Shown piece after piece: positions 1 to 10,343 of a stretch of DNA of 64,000 bases (the first letter of the stretch is position 1; every line of letters starts with the position of its first letter). The notes below the pieces were generated by a model. That model saw nothing but the letters and a program-made list of their open reading frames with translations. It did no database searches and was not told the origin of the DNA. This DNA comes from Asterella californica (lineage: Eukaryota > Streptophyta > Marchantiopsida > Marchantiales > Aytoniaceae): assembly GCA_036924285.1 (NCBI GenBank), contig JAYKYS010000007.1:7998001-8062000 (forward strand), given 5' to 3'. A program made the position numbers and the translations under genes.

Positions 1-1030
1 TCGAGAGTAAAGCTCTAAATCTCATGATTTGAGTTTTCATGGAAATCATTTCTCGTGATGTTTCCAACAAAATAAAAAACATCACAAACTGAGCTGTCTC
101 CAAGAAGTTACACCGAGCCAAAATACACATAAAATTATTATTTCACTCCAATCCGAAACAACATTTAACTCTTAAGTCGAAATGAGTTGTTTCGACCTAG
201 ATTGTTTTGATTTGTAAAAAGTACATTTTGTTATTAATAGCACTATTATCATTATTATTTTTACCATATATATCATTATCATTGGTGTTGTATTATTATT
301 TTTATCATACGCATATTATCATTAGACGTCACTTTGACATTATCAATTGATTGTATCTTATGGGTGAATTTCTCATGGATATCATACAAACATCCACAAA
401 CTATTTTGACAATTATCTTCAGAGGTACTGTCATTTCTGAAGGCTCATATGACACCCCTTAATAACTCTCTTTCGTGAGTTCACAATCTTTTGAAAAGGT
501 CTCTTGAAAAGGTTATAGCTTTTACATCCCTATTACTAGAAGAGCTTCAAAATAGTACATAAGAACGAGACTTCTCTTTTCTTACATGGGCTGACTCCTC
601 TTGCGATACGTATCATGGCACTTGTCAAGTTCCGGATGATCAAACAAGTCTTCTTCACCTTCACAAAATCTAATTCGAGGTTTTTCATTTGTTCATTGTG
701 CTGGTTGGACGGAGAAGTGAGTTCACGACGGTCATTACTAAAATCAGCGGGATGGTGATCACTGAGACAGATGGACGGCTGGACAAACCAATCGATCATC
801 ACGTATACGAAGACTTGGACTTATTGCTAATGAGAAACTGTAGATAAAGTTCACATGGCTTGATGGTTATCCCACTCCTCCTCCTAGGTTGGTTATCGTG
901 CGGTAGAACCCTCATGGCTTTGCTCCTTGCAGACGAAGCTTAGTGTTAGCGTAACTTTTTGTGATCCATCTCTTCCTCCATATTTCTGACGGTTTGTGAT
1001 CGAATCAGCTAAAGGTTCTCTGTTTTCACG
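1..1030. other. Unassigned AT-rich flank
   Basis: I see no gene here. It is AT-rich with short ATT/ATC-rich runs around 225-320. The longest open frame is an 88-codon minus-strand stretch (536-802) with no recognisable motif. A short stretch near 1020-1040 (ttttcacgattgtt) recurs near 5565-5580, about 4.5 kb downstream, so the right edge may belong to the tandem duplication described next. Confidence 0.4.
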
Positions 1031-2027
1031 ATTGTTTGTATGATAAGATGTGTTTGCTTTGCGTTAGCAGAGTTATACGTCGATTGTGAAAATCATAAAA
1101 AGAAAAGATGCACTTTTTATCGTGTTGTGTATTTTAATGTATTATAAGACAAAAATACTCGAAAAGTAACAATCTGACGTAGAAGGCCGACTCACATGAT
1201 GAGTAGACCTATACGTCGCGTCAGGTTTTGTCCATAACATACAATGAAGTTAATGACGGAGGCTTAAGGTCTCAAGGCTCCTCTGTTTGCTTCCAACGGT
1301 ATGTCAAAGATGTGTACGTTTAGGACTAATTACCTAGAAATGAAAAGTCAGATCGGGTATACTCTAATAAACAGTTCGTGAAAATAATTTACCCAGTATG
1401 TGACAGTAAAGATGCTTCTCGAGATCTTGATGTCATGCATTCACTTTGGATTGTTTGAAGGTCGTATTTTCTCCATGCTTAAAATCCATCGTACTTCTTT
1501 GTTATTGGTCAATATAAGTAATATTTTATACCAAAATGATAAAAAAAAACTATATAATAATCTTTTATTTATCTATTTTTTCCATTATAAAATAGATTCT
1601 AGTGTATCTGTTAATAATTCAAGGAAAACCAAGCAAGTCATGACCTCATGGACTACGGTGTGGTGTTTGATATTTTCTAGAACCATAATTCACTTCTCAA
1701 AAGAGGATCGGAGATGAAACTTGATATTGCAGCCAAAATGAACAACAAGACGATCAAATATTCTCAAGCTTCATCAAAACGATCGCATTCAAAAAGAGGA
1801 ATGAGAAAACAATAATATTTTTAGTTCTTGTTCAATTGTTTATGTTTTAGCATATTGACTAAGTGTACATTTCATGATGTAAATCAAGAGATATAACTCA
1901 TAAATCTTCTTCTAAAAAATCAAGAATTGAATAGAAATCTTAACATGAGAAGCTTTTTTTGGATATGTATGAAGAGGCTCATTTTTTGCATTGTAACAAA
2001 GTCAACGTGAGTATAAACTAATGACGA

Positions 2028-2650
2028 GTGTTAACCACTTGTCTAAACCAAGAGATAAACTTATCATTTGAGTATATAATACTTGAGAATAAGTTTGATA
2101 ACTCGGTTCGAAGATATAAGATCAAGAAAGTCAATCAAGAGAAAACCGATGCACAACCAAGTTATGGGAGTATTATGAAGAAATGCATTCGATTAAATGT
2201 TTTTCCTCTAAAGAATAAAGTATTCTTGGAGCTTTAGATGATGGTAGCAATGCTCATCTCTATAGCTTTGTTGATGTGAGCAATAAAGATCTTATAGATG
2301 TGTTCTTTGAGAACAAGTATCAACCGAGTGAACCTTCTTCGTTTGTTGGCGTCTTGAATGATTCTCAGTCACCTCAAAAGAGAAAATGTTATTGACGTGT
2401 CTGAGAACGTCAAAAAAACTCAGAGAAGAAAAACATGTTCTCAACCCGATGTGGATGGAAAACCAAACACAAGTGCTAAGAAGAGAAAAAATCTTTCCAA
2501 AGACAATGCCTGCAACGTTGTAGTGTTTGTGAACGTCTTCACTCAAATGCAAGAAAAAGCAAACGAGAGAAGAGTACAACAAGAAGATTACAACCTCGAC
2601 TTAATGGTCTAGATGTTAGAGATTCGTCGAATAGTTGAGAAGAGGTTCTA
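2028..2650 (+). pseudogene. Harbinger-associated Myb/SANT-type ORF remnant (copy 1)
   Basis: The protein pieces here (69 codons from 2028, then 84 codons from 2358) correspond to the single longer ORF at 6764-7465 in the second copy. They share a Lys/Arg/Glu-rich stretch with RKTCSQPDV, SAKKRKN and MQEKANERR. The frame is interrupted near 2238 and 2592. In PIF/Harbinger elements this ORF encodes a protein that brings the transposase to the nucleus and to the element ends. That role is family knowledge; I do not see an intact Myb/SANT fold here. Confidence 0.5.
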
Positions 2651-2899
2651 AAGGACTAGCGCAACCATCATCTACTACTAAAACTCAGGTTCTTATCCAT
2701 ATATCTCTTATATCCACATGTGATTATGCACTAGAACGTAAACAAGTTCTACAAAATTGCTTGAACAATGTATCTCTCACGATCTATCCTTTTCGTGTCT
2801 TGACTCTAGCCGCTGCAGTTCCAAAAAAGTTTGCAGATGTGCAACATTCAATCGTTCGTCCACGAGGTCTACATCTTGAGATAAAGACTACTCTTGTAA

Positions 2900-3660
2900 T
2901 ATCACATTTTTATGTAGCACTACACATGCAAGTACAACTCTGGGCACTTGCTCGAGTCGCATAGGACAATCATAAAGTATAGTATATTTTTCTTCATATG
3001 ATCGAACGTATTTTCAATTTTCACTCGTGTTTTTTATGTGTATTTGTCAAACTCATTTTTGAATGTAGTTCCTTGATGCACATATCGATGAAATCATTTG
3101 ATTAGTCATTCTTTGATAGGATAAGCAATATCTCTTAGTAACACAAGAGGTATGACGATTGCACCACTCTCTCCACTCACAATGACTCAGCAAGAATATG
3201 CTTTGTTCTCATAAACTAATATAAACTTGACTGTCATAAATGTACAACATCGTGAGTAGAGCTAGACATGATGTAGCATAAGTTTTAAAGCTTTAGATCG
3301 AAATCATATACTCTTTGTAGCAAGACTGAGTAATTAGAGTGACGATTCCTAAAGTGTTCTTGAAGATGTGGTGGTTTGTGTCTCAATTTTATGTGAGAAC
3401 CATCGATGACACCTAGTATTTTGTGAGATTCCACAAATTTGTTCTAACTTTCTCGTAATGTTTCTACTCTCTGTGAGATCTGGTCTACGTACGTACTTGG
3501 AGTATGATTTATTTCTAATGATAAGAATATCAGTAATCATCGTTATGTATTTCAATATAGTAGATTCTCTGATGCAGTACATGTCGTTAAGAGTCCTTAA
3601 CCGAGCATTATGTGCAAAGCGATAGATCATATGATCACACATTTGGCTAGTTCTATTCAA
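2900..3660 (-). pseudogene. PIF/Harbinger DDE transposase remnant (copy 1)
   Basis: Read on the minus strand, the segment shows family features of the Harbinger nuclease: RESTILKYITMITDIL, then QICGISQ, and after a one-base frame slip the first catalytic-Asp motif VIDGSHIKL (around 3370-3410). The C-terminal part (2900-3200) matches the better preserved copy-2 sequence but carries stops. It is convergent with the accessory ORF on +. With a frameshift beside the first catalytic motif and stops downstream, it cannot encode an active enzyme. Confidence 0.65.
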
Positions 3661-4399
3661 TTTCTTGCTAGGTCATTCGTTGATACTAGACATGAAAATT
3701 TCTATCTCGTCTACTAGTTTCATAAAGTTTCTATGCGACATTATGTACCATTTTCTCATATGGGTATCCAAAAAATAAGTATTCATGTGTCATGCCTGCT
3801 TAGAAATCATATCTCACCATGTGTGTTGTCTGGATATTATCCAAAACTCTCGAGATGTTGTCACGATAGTAGGCACACTCTCCAATGCCTGAATGAATAA
3901 AAACAACATGAGAAATTCATGACCAGTATCATAGTCCGATGAACTGATCATAAATGTAGCGAGTTCTCTCGTTTCAAAAAGTCATCGTCCATAAATCAGA
4001 AGAAAATAAAATCTCACACAGCCATTTTCTCAAATATGTATGTCCGCTGTTTGGCTCAAAAATGAAAAAAACAAGACGTTGCTATAGATGGTGAGATTTT
4101 TTTGAAATATACTAATCTAAAGAGAAGCTTACAATAAGAAAACTAATATAAAGATGAAATCACAATGAAATAATAACATAGCTTGTTTTGAAAGAAAGAA
4201 AGGAAAAATCTCTATGTAAGAAAATGTACTACTCTCAAACAAGACACACAAATCAAAGAAATGAGAACTATGTCAGAACTCGTCGAAGGAAAGAGAAGTA
4301 AGTAGAGAACTACTTTCTTGATGTTACATAAGCTAGTAAGTCACCAAATTCATTGAAACCTTGAATTTATGGTTCCTTTGGTCTTTAAACAAAAGGATT

Positions 4400-5640
4400 G
4401 TCTCTTTATGACGGACTGACGCTCATATGAACTCTATACATCTGACATTTTCTGACCTAATGTGCATCAGATGTACGTCCGTGAAAGTTCATCATGCGAG
4501 TCAGACAAGAGAGTGGTTGGGAAACTAAGAAAGGAGGGAAGAAAGAATTTAGATCCGGATAAATCTCTACTGCATAGTGCCGCTTAGGTTTATCTAGATC
4601 TAAGTCCCTCCTCTTGCTTTTTGGTTATCACAAAGACTTCTTCCGTCCGTTATCGCTACACGACAAATAATTTAAATCTCTTTTTTTTTCCCATTTTCAC
4701 AATAGAAGCATAGAAACAAGTGAGAAAATACTGAAATTTGTTCTGATCACGGCTGGAGTAGGTTGTGCAATTGGGTAGTACACAAGAATAAATCAACATC
4801 TATTGGTATCATGTTCACTTTGTATTATCTGTATAATGTAAATATAAATATAAATTTGAAAATTATCTAAATTGAAAAACTGAAATTTTGATAAATAGCA
4901 ATAGTTAACATGGAGAGCAATGATAAAAATCTAGACATAACCCATAAGAGAAGAGTACGTTCATGAGTTTCAGAGGATACAAGTCTGGGATCCGCAAACC
5001 AAATATACATTAATCAAAATATACAATAATTTATTACCTAACCCTCTTGGCTGAAGGGTTAGTTAGCATGCACATACCTCCTCCATCTGATACAAAGAGC
5101 TCTATAACTATGAAGGTGTTTGTCGAGACAAAGAATGCAAAAGATGTTGGAACAATGTAACCATCAACATGCACGAGAAAAATACAAACAAGGAGCAGAA
5201 ACAAAGAGCTCTATAACTATGCAGTTTATAATCATACATATTCCAAAGTTTGGAAGAGAACAATATGCACATGTAGTTTAATTTATTATTTAACCTTTCC
5301 ATCCAAAAGGATTGGATAATGGATTAATTTGTTGATTAATTGATTATTTAAGCCGAACTGGCTATATTTTCCAAGGTGTGTCTGGACCCCTGCACTTATG
5401 GGTTGAGTATGATTCTTTCATGTTGGTCCAGCTAACATGTATCAATATGAATAATTTAATCATTCGAATAATTTAAAAATATAATAATTATTTAAAATAT
5501 ATTATTTCCAATATCATTTAAGAGAACAAAAGTTCCTCAAAAATTCATTGACCATGCATATTTTTTCACGATTGTTCGGATCCGAACTCTTGCTCCCTGC
5601 TCTAAGTGTAATATAAAACAAAATGAAAATATTACAAGAC
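4400..5640. other. Spacer between the two Harbinger copies
   Basis: No gene is recognisable. The 20-base string acaaagagctctataactat occurs at about 5095 and again at about 5203, about 110 bases apart, which suggests a small local duplication. Much of 4650-5560 is AT-rich. Confidence 0.35.
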
Positions 5641-6763
5641 AAGAAAAGAATTGTACTTCGTCCTGGTCATATTGGAACTCTCCGAGTAGCTAGTTTTTTA
5701 AAAAATACCTTTACGTTTCAAGTTTCACAATCGACGAATAGCTATGTAAATACATAACAACAATAATAAGAACGAGATAGAAGACAGACTCACATGGTGA
5801 GTTAGGCTCAAAACCTGACCCTGACGTACTACAAAATTGATTACAAAGGCATAGTGCCTAGAGCCTCCTTCGTTGTGTACAAATGGAGTACTCCGTTTGA
5901 GACCAAAGACCTAAAGTTTAGGGTTGGGTCGGACCGAGTTTATTCAATAAATACTTCGCATAAATGACATACCCCGTTTGTGACAGTCAAGATGATTCCC
6001 GAGAGCTCGAGGTCACTCAATGTGTTTGAGATTGTTTGAAAGTCATTTTTTCGTCATGTCTTAAATCAATCATACTTTCTTATTTTTGGTCAATAGAGGT
6101 CATGTTTTATATCAAAATGACCAGAAAAGGATACTCTACAAGAATCTTTTGATTATTTTTCTTTTTGTCCATTCTAAAGCAGATTCCAGTATAATTTTTC
6201 ATAATTTGAGATAAACCAAGCAAATCATGACTTGATGGACTATGGTGTGGTGTTTGATGTTTTTTAGAACCATAATTCACTTTTCAGAAGAGGATTGGAG
6301 ATGGAACATGATATACCATCTGAAATGAACAACAAGACGATCCAATGCTCTCAAACTTCACAAAACGATCGCATTCAAAGAAAAGTACGAGAAAACAGCA
6401 ATGTTATCAGTTCTTGTTCAATTGATTTCATTTTAGCATATTGATAGAGCACTAAGTATATATTTTGTGTGATGTTTGATGTAATCAGGAGATACAACTC
6501 ATAAATATGCTTCTAAAAAACCGAAAGTTGAATGAAAATTTGAACATGAGAAGCTTTTTCTAGATACGTATGAAGAAGTTTATTTTTTGCATTGTAACCA
6601 AAGCAATGTGAGTCTAGACCAATGACGAGTGTTAACCACTCGTTTCAACTAAGAGACAAACTTATCATTCGAGTACACAATACTCAGGAATAAGTTTGAT
6701 AACTTGGTCTGAAGAGAAAATCGGTGTACAACCAAATTCATGAAAATATTATGAACAAATGCA

Positions 6764-7465
6764 TTGATTAGAGGTCTTTCGTCTAAAGAACAAGGCATTC
6801 TTGGGGCCTTAGATGGTGATAGCGATACTCCTCTCCATAGCTTTATTGATCTGAGCAGTGAATATCTTACAAATGTGTTCTCCGAGAACGAATCTCAGTC
6901 GAGTGAACCTCCGTCGTTTGTTGATCTCTTGAATGATTTTCAATCACTTCAAAGAAAAAAAGTTATTGACGTATTTGAGAACGTCGAAGAAACTCGGAGA
7001 AGAAAAGCATGTTCTCAACCCGATGTGAGTGGAAAACCAAACATGAGTGCTAAGAAGAGAAAAAGCTTTTCCAAAGAAAATGCCGACAACGTTGTAGTGT
7101 CCATGAAGCTCTTTATTCAAATGCAAGAAAAAGCGAACGAGAGAAGAGCACCACAAGAAGATCACAGACTCGGTTTAATGACCCAAATGTTAGAGATTCG
7201 TCGAATGGAGATTGAGTTGCAGAGAAGAGGTTCTCAAGGACTAGCGCAGCCATCATTTACGACTAGAACTCAGGTTCTTATCCATATATCTCTCATATCT
7301 ACATGTGATTATGCATTGGAACGTAAACGAGTTCTACAAAATTGCTTGAACAATGCATCTTTTACAGTCTCTTCTTTTCGCGTCTTTACTCTGTTTGTTG
7401 TAGTTCCAGTAAGGGGTTGCAGATGTGCAACATTCAATCGTTCATCCACCGGGTCTACATCTTAA
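6764..7465 (+). CDS. Harbinger-associated DNA-binding accessory protein, probably inactive
   Basis: A 233-codon open frame starting ATGATTAGAGG. The N-terminal third is acidic and Ser-rich; residues about 65-160 are strongly basic and Lys/Arg/Glu-rich (VIDVFENVEETRRRK, SAKKRKSFSKENAD, MQEKANERRAPQED, EIRRMEIELQRR), as expected for the tail of Myb/SANT-type proteins of PIF/Harbinger elements. The last ~60 residues look like read-through into non-coding DNA. It ends 30 bases from the convergent transposase remnant, the usual two-gene layout. The N-terminal DNA-binding domain should lie upstream (about 6600-6760), where frames are broken, so this is probably a fragment. A nuclear adaptor role is inferred from the family and its neighbour only. 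Confidence 0.5.
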   Translation: MIRGLSSKEQGILGALDGDSDTPLHSFIDLSSEYLTNVFSENESQSSEPPSFVDLLNDFQSLQRKKVIDVFENVEETRRRKACSQPDVSGKPNMSAKKRKSFSKENADNVVVSMKLFIQMQEKANERRAPQEDHRLGLMTQMLEIRRMEIELQRRGSQGLAQPSFTTRTQVLIHISLISTCDYALERKRVLQNCLNNASFTVSSFRVFTLFVVVPVRGCRCATFNRSSTGSTS

Positions 7466-7495
7466 GATAAAGACTCTCTTTATAGTATCACAAAG

Positions 7496-8240
7496 TTATG
7501 TAGCACTCCACATGCAAGTACAACTCCGGGTACTTGCTCGAGTCGTATAGGACAGTATAGTCCATCTTCCTTTCAGATGACCGAATGCATTTTTGATTTT
7601 CACTCGTGCTTTTGATGTGTACTTGTCAAACTCGTTTTCGAGTGTAGCTCCTTGATGCATATGTCGATGAAATCGTTTGATCAACCATTCTCTGATAGAA
7701 TAAGCAATATCTCCAAGTAACACATGAGATATAACGATTGCACCATTCTCTCCATTCATTGTGATTATTGGCTCAACAAGAATACGCTTTGTTTCCACCA
7801 ACTGATATAAACTTGATTGTCATGAATATGCAACATCGTGAGTAGAACCAGACATGGTGCAACATAAATCTCAAAACTTTAGATCAGAATCGCATACTCT
7901 TTGTAGCAAGACTGAGTAATCAGAGTGACGATTCTTATAGTGTTCCAAAAATACTTTTGTGGTGGTTTGTGTCTCAATTTTATTGCGAATCATCAATGAC
8001 ATCTATTATTTGTGAGATTCCACAAATCTGTTCAAACTTGTTCATAATGCTTCTACTCTCTGTGATATCTGGTCTACCTACATACTTGGAGTATAATTTA
8101 CTTCTATTGGTAAGAATATCAGTAATCATCGTCGTGTATTTCTTCTAGTCGATTTTCCAATGCAATACATGTCGCTAAGAGTCCTTAACTGAGCATTATG
8201 TGCCAGCGACAGATCACTATTGTCACACATTTGGCTAGTT
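7496..8240 (-). pseudogene. PIF/Harbinger DDE transposase remnant (copy 2)
   Basis: The minus-strand frame 7801-7496 (101 codons) shows the C-terminal half of a DDE_Tnp_4-type nuclease: a GDIAY motif with the second catalytic Asp, then ARVKIKNAFGHLKGRW. In this family the last motif normally carries the third catalytic residue as ENAFG; here it reads KNAFG, so the catalytic Glu appears replaced by Lys. The upstream part (about 7960-8240) matches copy 1, including the first Asp region, but is stop-interrupted. An intact nuclease is around 350-400 residues. I call it a dead transposase with high confidence in the family. Confidence 0.7.
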
Positions 8241-8989
8241 CCATTCACTTTCTTGCTGAATATCATTCGTTGATACTAAGCATGGAAGGTTCTATCTCGT
8301 CTACTAGTTTTGTAAAGTTTCAGACATTTTGTATCGTTTTATCATATGAGTATCCAAAAAATCAGTATTCATATGTCATATCTGCTTATGAATCACGTCT
8401 CACCATGTGTGTTGTCTGGGTATTATCCAAAACTTTCAAGATGTTGTCATGATAGTATGCACACTCTCCAACGCTTGGATGAAAAAAAACAACATGAGAA
8501 ATTCATGATCAGTATCATAGTCACATGAACTGATCATGAATGTAACGAGTTCTCTTGTTTCAGAAAGTCATTCATCTATAAACCAGAGGAAAATAAAATC
8601 TCACACATCTATTTTCTCAAATCTGTATGTCCGTTATTTTTCTCAGAAATGAAAAAAAACAAGACGATGCTATAAATGTTTGAGATTTTTTTCATATATA
8701 ATAATCTCAAGAGAAGCTTACAATAAGAAAAAAGAATATAAAAATGAGATCACAATAAAAATATAACATAACTTATTTTGAAAAAAAAGAAGATTAAATC
8801 TATATGTCAGAAAATATATTACTCTCATACAAGACACACAAATGAAAAAAATGAAAACTATATCAGAACCCATAGATGGGAAAAAAATAAGTAAAGAAGT
8901 ATTTTCTTGATATTACCTAAACTAACAAGTAATCAAATTCGTTTTATCTTTAATTTTTGATTTCTTTGGTCTTGAAACTGAAAGAATGG

Positions 8990-10343
8990 TTCATGTTGGG
9001 TCTCAACATTTTCTCATGTGATTCGTGCAAGAGACAAAAGAGTCCTATGGGTCCTACCTGATGTTACGGGAAGAACCATTGGACTCTTTCTTGTGTACAC
9101 ACTTTTGACAATCCTCAGGACTCAGGATTCAGGACCCTCTAACTTCTAGACCAGGAGCCTTGACCGTACGTACGTACAGTCGTAGATGAGGACCTTAGGG
9201 ACTGACCAGTGACACCATCTGATGGAGACCTGCCATTGGCTGGCTGCCTGTTTGCCTTCCTTCCCTGCTCGCTTCGCTTGGCCACGAAGGCCATGGCCCT
9301 TCCTCTGCTTCTGAGTTCTACATGTCTGACTGGACTGTATCTGCTGGGAAATTGTGCTCCCGTTTCACGTGGTGAGTTTTGGTGAGAATGGGAGAGAGCG
9401 AGAGTTTTCAGTTTGCTTGAATCCTTGTGTTGTAATTTTGTCTGTCTGGTTTGGACGTTCCCGTCCCACTTGATTGATTGACCGACCGATCAGATGAGTT
9501 CGGATGATCGAGCTCATCTGATCGGTCGGTCTGGAGTAGAACGTGAAACGATTTAGAAACTCTGCGTCAGTTTACAGCTTTGGTATGCTGATCATTCAGT
9601 TGTTAGAATTGAGTTCTGTACTGCTGGATGGTGGATTTTGTCCCTTCACGTCTCTTCCTGTTAGCACAATTCGCTTCCACTTGGGATTTTCCCAGAACTA
9701 GTCCTTTTGGGAAAATGGGCAATTTTAGTTCGAACATTGTTTACTTACTTCAGTCTTCACGTAGACGTAGCACCCATTTTCTGGTTTGCATTATGGATGG
9801 GGAGAAAACTGCTCGGAAGTACTGAGCGTGACCAACAACAAGTACTGGTTGGCGGGTGGCGGTGTGGGTGTGGCGGTCGGGACTAAGCGGGTACAGAAAA
9901 CGGATACTTATATATACTAATCACACTATATTCTTGTTGCATAAGGAGTATACAAGGTGGGTGGTCCTTATGATTGAAATCTGAAGCTACGTCTGGAAAA
10001 TCTGAGTGCTGCAAATCCACGTCCTCTCTCTAAGTCATTGAGAAAATTGGGCAGTAGGGGACTCTCACAGCACTGGTTAGTAAATTAGTATTCGAAAGGA
10101 AAAATCGGGTGGCATTCTTTATGGTAGAGACTGTTTACTGCAGGCGATCTGTACATACCCCATGGATCGTGTACTGAAAGTGATAGCATGGAGCCCTCTG
10201 CAGTTCTCGGTGCAGGACAAACAGACTAGAACCTGGTAGAGGATCCAAATATCAGCATAGAGTTTGCTCTAAGTTTGTTTCTTACCAGCTCAAAACCTGA
10301 TTTGGTTCCTGTATGCTGCAGAGCTGAAGCTGAAAGAGCGAGG
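8990..10343 (+). promoter_or_regulatory. Upstream region and probable 5' leader of the DUF1995 gene
   Basis: Composition becomes less AT-rich from about 9040. A short open frame begins at 9292 (MALPLLLSSTCLTGLYLL...) and meets a good donor, GTGAGT, near 9371. A pyrimidine-poor but plausible acceptor (tgctgcag) lies just before 10320, 24 bases upstream of the start codon of the main gene. A leader exon at about 9200-9370 spliced to 10320 is possible but is inference. A perfect 19-bp hairpin lies at 9480-9531 inside the proposed leader intron. I cannot place a TATA box or a transcription start. Confidence 0.3.
9480..9531. repeat. Perfect 19-bp inverted repeat (hairpin)
   Basis: The left arm 9480-9498 (gaccgaccgatcagatgag) and right arm 9513-9531 are exact reverse complements, separated by 14 bases. 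No protein-coding frame explains it. Confidence 0.9.

Larger units (their letters stand above)
1030..4400. mobile_element. Degraded PIF/Harbinger-like transposon, copy 1
   Basis: This block aligns along its length with 5640-8990, roughly 4.58 kb downstream and in the same orientation. It carries the paired genes of PIF/Harbinger elements: an accessory DNA-binding-type ORF on + (about 2030-2650) and a DDE transposase remnant on - (about 2900-3660). Both frames are broken. I could not fix terminal inverted repeats or the 3-base target duplication expected for the family, so the ends are approximate and come from where similarity between the copies fades. Confidence 0.6.
5640..8990. mobile_element. 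Degraded PIF/Harbinger-like transposon, copy 2
   Basis: Same architecture and orientation as 1030-4400, with better preserved reading frames: accessory ORF on + at 6764-7465 and transposase on - at 7496-8240. Flanking non-coding sequence is also shared, for example the tgtgacagt(a/c)aagatg region at 1400 and 5970 and the end near 4320/8910. The offset is nearly constant (about 4.58 kb at both ends), which fits a tandem duplication of one inserted element better than two independent insertions. Termini are approximate. Confidence 0.6.

Noticed and set aside
9292..9370. A first coding exon (MALPLLL...) of the DUF1995 gene
   Set aside because: The start at 10344 already supplies a complete transit-peptide-like N-terminus, and joining 9370 to 10320 would not be needed; I keep it only as a possible leader exon.
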